NCBI RefSeq assembly: GCF_042657365.1
Contig: NZ_JBHSKT010000003.1
Coordinates: forward strand, 372,001-436,000
Reading direction: 5' to 3'
Source of the DNA: Adhaeribacter_A terreus
GTDB taxonomy: Bacteria > Bacteroidota > Bacteroidia > Cytophagales > Hymenobacteraceae
DNA: 64,000 nt
The notes under the pieces were generated by a model that worked only from the letters and a program-made list of their open reading frames with translations, was not told the DNA's origin and did no database searches. This document shows, in pieces, positions 9,401 through 17,475 of the stretch (its first letter is position 1; each line of letters begins with the position of its first letter). The position numbers and the translations under genes are program-made.

Positions 9401-12130
9401 AGCCTGTCCGCCCAGTTTACCTTCCGTACCTACTTCACGCGCCACGCGGGTTACTTCCGAAGCAAAAGCATTCAGCTGATCTACCATGGTATTAATGGTG
9501 TTTTTCATCTGAAGCATTTCGCCTTTTACATCTACCGTAATTTTCTTCGATAAATCGCCATTTGCAACAGCCGTGGTAACTTCGGCAATATTTCTTACCT
9601 GGGCAGTTAAGTTTCCAGCCATGGAATTTACATTGTCCGTCAGGCCTTTCCACACACCGCCTACGTTCGGCACATTCGCCTGGCCACCCAGAATACCTTC
9701 CGTACCTACTTCACGCGCCACACGGGTTACCTCACCGGCGAAGATGTTCAGGGAGTCCACCATCTGGTTGATGTTTTCCTTCAGCTGGAGCATTTCACCT
9801 TTTACATCTACCGTAATTTTCTTCGATAAGTCTCCATTAGCAACAGCAGTAGTAACTTCGGCTATATTCCGTACCTGACCGGTTAAATTACCAGCCATGT
9901 AGTTTACATTGTCCGTCAGGTCTTTCCATACACCTGCTACGTTTGGCACTTCGGCTTGTCCGCCCAGTTTACCTTCGGTGCCTACTTCACGTGCTACACG
10001 GGTTACCTCACCGGCGAAGATGTTCAGTGAATCAACCATCTGGTTCAAAATGTTCTTCAGATCGAGGATTTCGCCTTTTACTTCTACGGTCATTTTCTGG
10101 CTCAGGTCACCTTTCGCAACCGCGGTAGCAACGTTGGCTATGTCACGCACCTGCGAGGTCAGGTTGGAAGCCATGGAATTTACGTTATCCGTTAAGCCCT
10201 TCCATACGCCACCAACATTTGGCACAGCCGCCTGTCCTCCAAGTTTACCTTCCGTACCTACTTCCAGGGCCACGCGGGTTACCTCACCGGCAAAGATATT
10301 CAGGGAGTCTACCATCTGGTTGATATTCTCTTTCAGCTGGAGCATTTCGCCTTTAACGTCTACCGTAATTTTTTTCGATAAGTCGCCGTTGGCAATGGCA
10401 ATCGCAACTTCGGCAATGTTTCGTACCTGCCCCGTTAAGTTAGAGGCCATGTAGTTTACGTTGTCGGTTAGCGCTTTCCATACCCCGGCTACGTTTGGCA
10501 CCGAAGCCTGACCACCCAGAATACCTTCGGTACCTACTTCACGGGCCACGCGGGTTACTTCGTCACCGAAAATATTGAGCGAGTCCACCATCTGGTTGAT
10601 GTTCTCTTTCAGTTCAAGAAGCTCGCCTTTTACGTTTACCGTAATTTTCTGCGTTAAGTCACCTTTCGCAACCGCCGTAGCAACGTTGGCAATATCACGT
10701 ACCTGAGAAGTCAGGTTGCTGGCCATGGTATTTACGTTGTCGGTAAGTTCTTTCCAGGTTCCGGCTACGTTTGGTACCGTTGCCTGGCCGCCTAATTTTC
10801 CTTCCGTTCCTACTTCACGCGCCACGCGGGTTACTTCATCACCGAAAATGTTAAGCGAATCCACCATCTGGTTGATATTCTCTTTCAGTTCGAGGAATTC
10901 ACCTTTAACGTTTACTGTAATTTTCTGGGTTAAGTCGCCTTTTGCTACCGCAGTAGCTACGTTGGCAATATCACGCACCTGGCTCGTTAAATTAGAAGCC
11001 ATGGTGTTTACGTTGTCGGTCAATTCTTTCCAAACACCACCAATATTCGGCACTTTGGCCTGGCCACCCAGTTTACCTTCGGTACCTACTTCCCGCGCTA
11101 CGCGGGTTACTTCGTCAGCGAAGATGTTCAGGGAGTCCACCATCTGGTTGATGTTCTCCTTCAGCTGAAGCATTTCGCCTTTTACGTTTACTGTAATTTT
11201 CTGCGTTAAGTCACCTTTCGCAACGGCCGTGGCAACTTCGGCAATGTTACGTACCTGGCCGGTAAGATTGGAAGCCATGTAATTTACATTGTCCGTCAGG
11301 TCTTTCCAGATACCAGCTACGTTTGGCACGCTGGCCTGGCCGCCCAGTTTTCCTTCGGTACCTACTTCAAGTGCCACACGGGTTACCTCACCGGCAAATA
11401 TATTAAGGTTATCGATGGTGCGGTTAATGGTTTCGGCCATGAGTTTGAAGTCGCCGGAAACCGGGATCTGAAAGGTTTCATCCAGATTACCGCGGGAAAT
11501 ATTCTTAAGAACTTTGCCTACTTCAAGTACCGGTACCGCAATGGAATCTACCAGACCGTTGATGTTGTTGATCATGTCTTTCCAGAAACCGGAAGCATTT
11601 TCGGCGGAAGCACGGGCTTTCAGGTTACCTTCCACACCTGCAACTTTGGAGATACGCGATACCTCGCCCCCTACACCACCGATCATTTCCACCATGGAGT
11701 TGTAGGCTTCGGCGATCTCGGCAAAAATATCGTTGCTTTGTTTGGTCAAACGCACAGAAACGTCGCCTTTTTTAAAGGCATCGAGGGCGTAAAGCACTTT
11801 ATTGAGCTGTTCGCTCATGTAAACTTCTGAGCGCGGATCCATTACTTCATTCAATTCGAGTTCAGCTTTGGTACGGCTTTCGGCAGTAGATTTTCGGTCT
11901 ACAAACGGCTTTGAAATGGCAGTTTTTTCATCGGCTTTTTCGTCGGCTTTTTTTATTGGAGCTACAATCTCCGCCATTACTTCCGGCGCTTTTTTATCTT
12001 TTAAAGGCGCAGGCGGTGCGGCAGGCTTTTTCTCAGCACTGGCTGATTTTTTAGTGGTCTCCGGCGTTTCTTCACCAGCTTTACCAATCAGCTTGTCTTT
12101 GTTCAATTTCATGTTCTTACCTAAAGCCAT
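6425..12130 (-). CDS. giant soluble poly-HAMP methyl-accepting chemotaxis protein
   Basis: A 1,901-residue receptor with no transmembrane segment. Residues 1-100 are a low-complexity Lys/Ala/Pro/Glu tail. About sixteen HAMP-like units follow. Fourteen form a regular 92-residue tandem array (~245-1532), and thirteen of those carry the linker EVTRVA(R/L)EVG(T/S)EG. This is the repeat type of class III (Nik1/Os-1) hybrid kinases. The C-terminus (~1533-1830) is a methyl-accepting signalling domain with the conserved hairpin tip ALNAAIEAARAGE. The tail is again Lys/Ala-rich. Being soluble and next to cheW, cheA and parA, it probably forms a cytoplasmic array, as FrzCD does. The ligand is unknown. 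Confidence 0.93.
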   Translation of the reverse strand: MALGKNMKLNKDKLIGKAGEETPETTKKSASAEKKPAAPPAPLKDKKAPEVMAEIVAPIKKADEKADEKTAISKPFVDRKSTAESRTKAELELNEVMDPRSEVYMSEQLNKVLYALDAFKKGDVSVRLTKQSNDIFAEIAEAYNSMVEMIGGVGGEVSRISKVAGVEGNLKARASAENASGFWKDMINNINGLVDSIAVPVLEVGKVLKNISRGNLDETFQIPVSGDFKLMAETINRTIDNLNIFAGEVTRVALEVGTEGKLGGQASVPNVAGIWKDLTDNVNYMASNLTGQVRNIAEVATAVAKGDLTQKITVNVKGEMLQLKENINQMVDSLNIFADEVTRVAREVGTEGKLGGQAKVPNIGGVWKELTDNVNTMASNLTSQVRDIANVATAVAKGDLTQKITVNVKGEFLELKENINQMVDSLNIFGDEVTRVAREVGTEGKLGGQATVPNVAGTWKELTDNVNTMASNLTSQVRDIANVATAVAKGDLTQKITVNVKGELLELKENINQMVDSLNIFGDEVTRVAREVGTEGILGGQASVPNVAGVWKALTDNVNYMASNLTGQVRNIAEVAIAIANGDLSKKITVDVKGEMLQLKENINQMVDSLNIFAGEVTRVALEVGTEGKLGGQAAVPNVGGVWKGLTDNVNSMASNLTSQVRDIANVATAVAKGDLSQKMTVEVKGEILDLKNILNQMVDSLNIFAGEVTRVAREVGTEGKLGGQAEVPNVAGVWKDLTDNVNYMAGNLTGQVRNIAEVTTAVANGDLSKKITVDVKGEMLQLKENINQMVDSLNIFAGEVTRVAREVGTEGILGGQANVPNVGGVWKGLTDNVNSMAGNLTAQVRNIAEVTTAVANGDLSKKITVDVKGEMLQMKNTINTMVDQLNAFASEVTRVAREVGTEGKLGGQAEVSGVAGTWKDLTDNVNAMAGNLTVQLRDVSKVATAIANGDLTQKITVDVKGEILQIKDVINIMVDQLSSFASEVTRVAREVGSEGKLGGQAEVSGVAGTWKDLTDNVNAMAGNLTVQLRDVSKVATAIANGDLTQKITVDVKGEILQIKDVINIMVDQLSSFASEVTRVALEVGSEGKLGGQATVPNVAGVWKALTDNVNYMAGNLTNQVRDIANVATAVARGDLSQKITVDVKGELLQLKENINQMVDSLNIFADEVTRVALEVGTEGKLGGQANVPNVGGVWKGLTDNVNSMASNLTSQVRDIANVATSVARGDLSQKMEVEVKGEILELKNILNQMVDSLNIFADEVTRVAREVGTEGKLGGQANVPKVRGTWKELTDNVNTMASNLTLQVRDIANVATAVARGDLSQKMTVEVKGEILDLKNILNQMVDSLNIFAGEVTRVALEVGTEGKLGGQAAVPNVGGVWKDLTDNVNTMAANLTTQVRGIIKIVTAVSKGDLTQKLILEAKGEVADLAATINSMVDDLNRLAGEVSRVARVAGVEGKLTERATVHGVGGSWKELVDTLNDLLESIVTPVLEVSRIVRAISEGDLTQKVEIHTAGDILAMSNALNVAVDNLNALLGEINESSLVVGSSSEEMAAKGLEMSRITVDVSLSMQQMAEGAQNQALKTDQAFKLIEEIMKATKETANKADVVNKSAILGEETSQLGLKTVAEVVKNMEEISTSAALTSKTIEVLSTRSQEISKSLGVITDIAAQTNLLALNAAIEAARAGEAGRGFAVVAEEIRKLAEGSRKSANEIATLVEDVKKDTSSAAAAISTMEGRVLKGKNATFEASGAFKNIATSSGETLRTSQDILTATEVQKSSISDVVKYVEEVVAIAEQTASGTQQVAGTAKQLSASMQELTASSQQLNDIAEDLQVGISAFKLINGNLLIQQKSQRRNPVMPVTAARKQAAPTKQPTAAEARQNEDAKKTAASATTTRKPASKK
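7535..11398 (-). repeat. tandem 276-bp HAMP-coding repeats (14 units)
   Basis: This DNA encodes residues ~245-1532 of the receptor as fourteen in-frame units of 276 bp. Units at 9191-9466 and 8915-9190 are almost identical at the DNA level, differing at only a handful of positions. Outer units have diverged more, as expected for expansion by unequal recombination. Confidence 0.9.
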
Positions 12131-12277
12131 ATTATCAGGGTAAAATGCGCAGACACTTTACAATTGAATGAATTTCCTATTTAAAGTAAATTGCCATTAT
12201 CAACAGGCAATATACAAATTATCTTTCCGAAACGATGTGTTATGTGTTTTATTTGTTAATTCCGGATCTTCACAAAT

Positions 12278-12306
12278 AAAACGGTATCATTTTAAGCCTA
12301 AAAACT
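12278..12306 (+). repeat. dispersed ~30-bp element at the parA 3' end
   Basis: Reads A4CGGTATCA, T4AAGCCT, A5CTC. On the minus strand it supplies the last codons and TGA stop of the ParA gene. Confidence 0.65.
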
Positions 12307-13036
12307 CAGCTGCCAGCGCCAGGTAATCTTTAGCGCCGTTAGAGCTGCGGTCGTACTCCAGAATACTTTGCCCGAACGATGGCGCTTCGGCCAGTTTTAC
12401 GTTCAGGCGGATGCGGTTCTTAAACACTTTTTCGCTGATGTTTTCGTGCAGGTATTCTTCTATTTCCTGGCTGAGTTTCCGGCGTTTATCGAACATAACC
12501 ACCACAATTCCTTTAACTTTCAGCTTTGGGTTAAAAGCCTTCTGTACATCGGAAATTGTATTTAGAATCTGTCCTAAACCCTGCAAGGTCAGCACTTCCA
12601 TTTGCAACGGAATCACTACTTCGTCGGAGGCAGCCAGCGCATTTACGGTGAGAATGGAAAGCGACGGCGGACAGTCGATCAGGATGTAATCGTAGCCTTT
12701 GGCTTCCTTGAGAATATTTTTCAGGTAGGTTTCCCGTTCCGGCTGATTCACAAGCGAAATTTCAATATCGACGAGTTCATTTGAACCGGGTAAAATACTT
12801 ACGCCTGAACGTTCAGATTTTATCTCGTGAAACGCTTTGGTCTCAGTGAAAATATCGGCCAGAGTACCGGCCGGTTCCGTAAGTCCTAAAGAGTACGAAA
12901 GGTTTGCCTGCGGATCGAGGTCTACAAGCAGCACTTTTTTTCCTAAGGAAGCCAGGGCACAGCCCAGGTTAATTGTGGTAGTAGTTTTGCCGGTGCCGCC
13001 TTTCTGGTTGATCACCGAAATAATTTTTGCAGCCAT
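12287..13036 (-). CDS. parA: ParA/Soj family ATPase
   Basis: A 249-residue ParA-type ATPase with a deviant Walker A (QKGGTGKTTTT, residues ~10-20), Walker A' (VDLDPQAN) and Walker B (ILIDCPPSLS). Full length for the Soj/ParA family, with no N-terminal DNA-binding extension and no adjacent parB. It lies 156 bp upstream of the soluble receptor gene on the same strand. ParA-like proteins are known to position cytoplasmic chemoreceptor clusters (PpfA in Rhodobacter, ParC in Vibrio). Positioning of this receptor array is therefore a reasonable inference, but chromosome partition with a distant parB cannot be excluded. Confidence 0.9.
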   Translation of the reverse strand: MAAKIISVINQKGGTGKTTTTINLGCALASLGKKVLLVDLDPQANLSYSLGLTEPAGTLADIFTETKAFHEIKSERSGVSILPGSNELVDIEISLVNQPERETYLKNILKEAKGYDYILIDCPPSLSILTVNALAASDEVVIPLQMEVLTLQGLGQILNTISDVQKAFNPKLKVKGIVVVMFDKRRKLSQEIEEYLHENISEKVFKNRIRLNVKLAEAPSFGQSILEYDRSSNGAKDYLALAAEFLGLK

Positions 13037-13263
13037 TTATTTTTTTTGAAAAGCGAAATCGAAAACGTGAAGTTATGGCCAAACTACCGAAATAGATAAG
13101 ATTTCTGCAATTTTTTTGTTCAATTTTCGTAAACCCGCTAATCCTCAACACTTCAGACTTTTTACCCGAAAAGCAATAGCGTTTCTGAATCTGGTTTTCT
13201 TAAAGCCCTATGCAATACGGTTAACAAGGCTTTAGAGTTTTACAATTAAAAACCATAACGTTT

Positions 13264-13758
13264 TCAGGCTTCTTCGGTCAGGTTTTTAGCTACCAGTTTG
13301 CCGGAATGGAAATGAAGATCGGCCCAGTTTTCAATTTCAAAAGACAGGATCACGGCGCTGGCTGGCGGCAGATAAGAAATAGAAGTTGCACCGAGACGAA
13401 TGGAAAACTGGGTAACGGTTGGGTTATGCCCCACTATTAATATAGTATCTTCCTGGCGAAAGTTTTCGTGAATAAAATCGAGCAGGTCGGTTTCGGAAGC
13501 CCGGAATAAAATGTTCTCTGCTTCGAAACGGCCCGAGTTTCCTAAAAGCCCGTTGGCAAGTGCCGCCGCAGTAGCCTGGGTACGCTTGGCAGAACTCGCC
13601 ACTATCTTTTTTGGGGTAATGCCTTGTTCTTTCAGCCATTCGGCGGATTTTATTGCGGCAATCCGGCCTTCTGGTGTAAGTTCGCGGTCGTGATCTTCCT
13701 GACAGGGAATCGGATCCTGGGTATGAGCATGGCGAACAATAATGAGGGTTTTCTTCAT
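13264..13758 (-). CDS. sixA: SixA-type histidine phosphatase
   Basis: A 164-residue histidine-phosphatase-superfamily protein. The catalytic RHA motif is in TLIIVRHAHT at the N-terminus and the second His is in LIVGHNPTV. SASAKRTQATA fits the phosphate-pocket Arg. Start chosen at ATG 13758, where MKKTL begins the conserved strand; the longer frame to 13899 adds 47 residues that look non-coding. SixA proteins remove phosphate from HPt-domain histidines in phosphorelays. Whether the CheA HPt domain nearby is a substrate is speculation. It is divergent from topA, with 159 bp between start codons. Confidence 0.85.
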   Translation of the reverse strand: MKKTLIIVRHAHTQDPIPCQEDHDRELTPEGRIAAIKSAEWLKEQGITPKKIVASSAKRTQATAAALANGLLGNSGRFEAENILFRASETDLLDFIHENFRQEDTILIVGHNPTVTQFSIRLGATSISYLPPASAVILSFEIENWADLHFHSGKLVAKNLTEEA

Positions 13759-13868
13759 TCGGAATAAAAACAATTGGGAAACAAAGTTTGTTTGGAAAGC
13801 ACCGCAAAAATAAAATGCCCGTAAAGCCTGAAAAAGGGCACCTGCGCTTTTATTTCGAAAAAAATATA

Positions 13869-13876
13869 CATCTTTG
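13869..13876 (+). promoter_or_regulatory. possible topA promoter -7 region
   Basis: CATCTTTG resembles the Bacteroidota -7 box TAnnTTTG and lies 42 bp upstream of the topA start in an AT-rich stretch. The -33 element is not clear. Confidence 0.35.
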
Positions 13877-13917
13877 AAAAAATTTGGTTGCAGAACCAAG
13901 ACAATTATACAAGATAG

Positions 13918-16368
13918 ATGGCGAAAAATTTAGTGATCGTGGAGTCTCCGGCGAAGGCCAAGACCATTGAAGGCTACCTCGGAAAGGACTTTATTGTAAA
14001 ATCGAGTTTCGGGCACGTGCGCGACCTGCCTAAAGATAACCATGCAATAGATATTGAACACGGTTTTAAACCTACCTACGTAGTTTCAGCCGATAAAAAG
14101 GACGTTGTTTCGCAATTAAAAAAGCTTGCCAAGGAAGCCGAAATGGTTTGGTTAGCAAGCGATGATGACCGCGAAGGAGAAGCCATTTCGTGGCACCTCG
14201 CGGAAGCCTTAAACCTGAACCAGGACAAGACCAAACGCATCGTTTTCCGCGAAATTACCAAGAGTGCGATCCTGAATGCGATCGAACACCCGCGCGATAT
14301 TAACATAGACCTGGTAAATGCGCAGCAGGCCCGCCGCGTGCTGGACCGTTTGGTTGGTTTTGAGCTAAGCCCGGTGCTCTGGAAAAAAATTAAAACCGGA
14401 TTATCTGCCGGCCGTGTGCAATCAGTAGCAGTGCGGTTAGTGGTAGAAAGAGAGCGCGAAATTGATCGTTTCAAGGCAGAATCGGCTTATAAAATTTCGG
14501 CGGTTTTTGAAGTGGATGGTAAAAAACTGGAAGCTGAATTGCCGCAACGTTTCAAGCAGGAAGAAGATGCCCGCGCGTTTTTAGAGAAATGCTTCGGCGC
14601 GGATTATACGATTGAAAACCTAGAGAAAAAACCTTTAAAACGTTCTCCGGCGCCGCCATTTACTACTTCTACGTTGCAGCAGGAAGCCAGCCGTAAACTG
14701 AGTTTTTCGGTAGCGCAGACTATGACGGTAGCGCAGAAACTTTACGAAGCCGGTAAGATCTCTTACATGCGTACCGACTCCCTGAATTTAAGCGTAGATG
14801 CGCAACAGGCAGCTGCCGCGCAAATTACCAAAGCTTTCGGGGCACAATACGCACAAACGCGGCATTATAAAACCAAAAGCGCCGGCGCACAAGAGGCCCA
14901 CGAAGCCATCCGCCCGACCGATTTTGGCGCCATAGAAGTAAGCGGCGACCGCAACGAACAACGCCTTTACGAACTGATCCGCAAACGCGCCATGGCTTCG
15001 CAGATGGCTGACGCGGAAATTGAAAAAACCACTGCTACCATTGGCATTTCTACCCAGGAAGCCAAGTTTGTGGCAACCGGCGAAGTGATCAAGTTTGAAG
15101 GTTTCCTGAAAGTTTACATTGAAAGCAAAGACGAAGAAGAAGGCGGCGATGAAGATGTGAAAGGCATGTTGCCTCCGCTTGCTGTTGGCCAGGCTTTAAA
15201 ACCTTTGAGAATTCTGGGCACGCAGCGTTTCAGCCGTCCGTTGCCACGCTATACGGAAGCTAGCTTGGTTAAAAAACTGGAAGAAATGGGCATTGGCCGG
15301 CCTTCTACCTACGCGCCAACTATTTCTACCATTCAGAAACGCGGTTATATAGAGAAAGACAGCCGGGAAGGAAAAGAACGCGCGTTCAAGACTTTTTCCC
15401 TCGAAAACAATACCATTTCGGAAGCTACCAAAACGGAAATTACCGGCGCCGAAAAAGCCAAGCTTTTTCCGACGGATATTGCGATGGTGGTGAATGATTT
15501 CCTGGTGGAGCATTTCCCGGCGATCATCGATTACCAGTTTACGGCCAAGGCGGAAGAGGAATTTGATGAAATAGCGAACGGCAAGCAACAGTGGAACAAG
15601 ATGATCGAGAATTTCTACAGCCCGTTCCACAACCGCATTACTTCCAGCGAAACCATTGAACGCTCGGCCGTTAGCGGCGCCCGCGAACTGGGTTTCCACC
15701 CGGAAAATGGCAAGAAAATTTCGGCGCGTTTAGGTCGTTTCGGTCCGTTTGTACAATTGGGCGAAGAGAACCCGGACACCGGTGAAAAACCGCTTTACGC
15801 CAGCTTACGCAAAGGGCAATTTCTGGAAAGTATTACGCTGGAAGATGCGTTGGAATTATTCAAATTGCCGCGCATAGTTGGGAATTTTGAAGACAAGGAA
15901 ATGACGGCGGCAATCGGTCGTTTCGGTCCGTTTATCAAGCATGCCAGCAAATTCTATTCATTACCGAAAACGCTCGATCCGTTTACCGTAACCGAGGAAG
16001 AAGCCATAGATCTGATCCAGGCGAAACGCAAAGCCGATGCCGAAAAACTGATCAAGAGTTTCCCGGAAAATCCAGAAATACAAGTGCTGAATGGTCGTTT
16101 CGGACCATATATTGTGGCCGGTAAAAAGAACGTGAAAATTCCGAAAGGCAAGGAACCGGCCGAACTTACGCTGGAAGAATGTCTGGAACTGGCAGCTGCT
16201 ACGCCGGACAAACCAGCTCGTGGAAGATTTGGAAAAAAAGCAGCACCAGTTAAGGAAGAAACCGCCGATAAACCAGCTGCAAAGAAAAAAGCACCGGCGA
16301 AAAAAGCTACTGTTGCGAAAGCGAGTACGAAAACTGCTACTGCAAAGAAGTCGGCGGAGAAGAAGTAA
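13918..16368 (+). CDS. topA: DNA topoisomerase I
   Basis: An 816-residue type IA topoisomerase that relaxes negative supercoils. The Toprim domain is N-terminal (VIVESPAKAKTIEGYLG; metal site ASDDDREGE, residues ~80-88). The cleavage domain has active-site Tyr283 in ISYMRTDS. Three C-terminal repeats contain GRFGPF(V/I/Y) signatures (residues ~600-740), the zinc-free repeat type common in Bacteroidota. The last ~60 residues are an Ala/Lys-rich basic tail (KKAPAKKATVAKA) likely to bind DNA. The ATG follows a purine-rich leader and a hairpin terminator lies just downstream. The family assignment is firm. Confidence 0.97.
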   Translation: MAKNLVIVESPAKAKTIEGYLGKDFIVKSSFGHVRDLPKDNHAIDIEHGFKPTYVVSADKKDVVSQLKKLAKEAEMVWLASDDDREGEAISWHLAEALNLNQDKTKRIVFREITKSAILNAIEHPRDINIDLVNAQQARRVLDRLVGFELSPVLWKKIKTGLSAGRVQSVAVRLVVEREREIDRFKAESAYKISAVFEVDGKKLEAELPQRFKQEEDARAFLEKCFGADYTIENLEKKPLKRSPAPPFTTSTLQQEASRKLSFSVAQTMTVAQKLYEAGKISYMRTDSLNLSVDAQQAAAAQITKAFGAQYAQTRHYKTKSAGAQEAHEAIRPTDFGAIEVSGDRNEQRLYELIRKRAMASQMADAEIEKTTATIGISTQEAKFVATGEVIKFEGFLKVYIESKDEEEGGDEDVKGMLPPLAVGQALKPLRILGTQRFSRPLPRYTEASLVKKLEEMGIGRPSTYAPTISTIQKRGYIEKDSREGKERAFKTFSLENNTISEATKTEITGAEKAKLFPTDIAMVVNDFLVEHFPAIIDYQFTAKAEEEFDEIANGKQQWNKMIENFYSPFHNRITSSETIERSAVSGARELGFHPENGKKISARLGRFGPFVQLGEENPDTGEKPLYASLRKGQFLESITLEDALELFKLPRIVGNFEDKEMTAAIGRFGPFIKHASKFYSLPKTLDPFTVTEEEAIDLIQAKRKADAEKLIKSFPENPEIQVLNGRFGPYIVAGKKNVKIPKGKEPAELTLEECLELAAATPDKPARGRFGKKAAPVKEETADKPAAKKKAPAKKATVAKASTKTATAKKSAEKK

Positions 16369-16408
16369 GGCCAGTTTGAAAATTTGAAAATGATTTTCGC
16401 AAATTTAG

Positions 16409-16445
16409 AAACCTCAGTTTTTTTAGAAAGCTGAGGTTTTTTATT
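16409..16445 (+). terminator. intrinsic terminator after topA
   Basis: Stem AAACCTCAG (16409-16417) pairs with CTGAGGTTT (16431-16439) around a 13-nt loop, followed by a T-run. It sits 40 bp past the topA stop. Confidence 0.85.
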
Positions 16446-16648
16446 GGGCAACTCCATTTTCTGTTGCTGAGATAAATTTCCAGAAAAAAGAAACCTGTTG
16501 GGTGCTTTATTAATCTTTGTTAGATTTGGAAATAAAATTCAGCTATGTTACAACCGATTAGAGAAAAACTGTATCAAAATCGGCCGAAAATCCTTCGTAC
16601 ATAGTGGGGATAACCTTAGTAGTGTTTTATATCCAGTAGTTGTAAGTA

Positions 16649-17353
16649 ATGGGACCCATAAAAGAAAGTCCGCGAAATAAAGATGAAAAGAGAAATTGGA
16701 TTTGGATTTTGATAATACTTGCCCTTGGAGCTTGTGAGAAGAAATCAGAATTATCAATAAAGGACGCATCTAATCAATTTTGTAATTGCTTTAACTCTCA
16801 ACCAGCAGGCACAGTTGACGACAGACTTAGTCCATGTTTACAGGAAATTGCCGACCAGAAAAACGATGAATGGAATAAAGCTGGAATAAATAATCCAGAT
16901 TCGATTAACCAAAAAATGTCCAGGTTCGGGTTAGATGTAATGCTCGATATGATGCGTACTTGCGACAATTACTTTATAGCTATCAACGACTTGTACGACA
17001 AGGGATATCCTGCAGATACAACACAATTGAATTGGAAAATTATTAAAGAATTATCAAGAAGAATTAATACAGAAACAAATCCAGACACTGTAAAATCTTT
17101 ATTGCACAAGAAGGCTCATAGACTTATTCAGGCGAGAGAATTTGACCAGGCTTTTAAAAGTATTGACTCAATTAAAACGTTGGATAACCGTGACTATGGC
17201 GCAAATCTCGCAAGTGCGTACATCTTCAACCAAAAAGGCCTTTATGATAAAGCAGTGACAGAAATTAACAAGGCAATTGAAATATCGGGAGATGAAAATC
17301 TCAAATTATATGCAGAAATAGCAAAGCAGAAAAACCGAATTTCGAAAAAGTAA
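16649..17353 (+). CDS. AT-rich lipoprotein with TPR-like C-terminus, cassette-like
   Basis: A 234-residue predicted lipoprotein. A basic N-terminus and hydrophobic segment WIWILIILALGAC end at a lipobox cysteine near residue 29. The mature part has several cysteines (FCNCF, SPCLQ, RTCDN) and a helical C-terminus with a TPR-like stretch (ANLASAYIFNQKGLYDKAVTEINKAIE). No named function is recognised. The gene is visibly more AT-rich than topA and cobB on either side, and is followed by an imperfect palindrome resembling an integron attC site. This suggests lateral acquisition as a cassette. The ATG at 16649 is the only start that keeps the signal peptide in frame. Confidence 0.7.
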   Translation: MGPIKESPRNKDEKRNWIWILIILALGACEKKSELSIKDASNQFCNCFNSQPAGTVDDRLSPCLQEIADQKNDEWNKAGINNPDSINQKMSRFGLDVMLDMMRTCDNYFIAINDLYDKGYPADTTQLNWKIIKELSRRINTETNPDTVKSLLHKKAHRLIQAREFDQAFKSIDSIKTLDNRDYGANLASAYIFNQKGLYDKAVTEINKAIEISGDENLKLYAEIAKQKNRISKK

Positions 17354-17371
17354 AACTGTAAAAACCACTGC

Positions 17372-17437
17372 TTACAACAAGGTATTTACAAAACCTTTGC
17401 TACGCTTCAGGCTTTACAAATACTAGACGTTAAAAAT
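17372..17437 (+). repeat. attC-like imperfect palindrome after the lipoprotein gene
   Basis: Arms GTATTTACAAAACC (17382-17395) and GGCTTTACAAATAC (17410-17423) pair with three mismatches around a 14-nt loop. Outer AAC (17376-17378) and GTT (17429-17431) complete an attC-like layout. A GTTAGAT core-like site lies at 16519-16525 on the other side of the gene. The terminal consensus is imperfect. Confidence 0.45.
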
Positions 17438-17443
17438 TCCCCC

Positions 17444-17475
17444 AAAAAACGCTACCAAAAATGAAGAAAAAACTC
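17444..17475 (+). repeat. dispersed ~30-bp element over the cobB start
   Basis: Reads A6CGCTACC, a variant middle containing the cobB ATG, then A6CTCG. The ends fit the family but the middle does not, so this copy is weaker. Confidence 0.45.

Noticed and set aside
8000..11400. Long plus-strand frames opposite the HAMP array
   Set aside because: They repeat with the same 276-bp period and mirror the codon structure of the receptor gene, so they are antisense shadows.
13759..13899. N-terminal extension of the SixA frame
   Set aside because: The 47 extra residues precede the conserved first strand and look like translated spacer. MKKTL at 13758 is the natural start.
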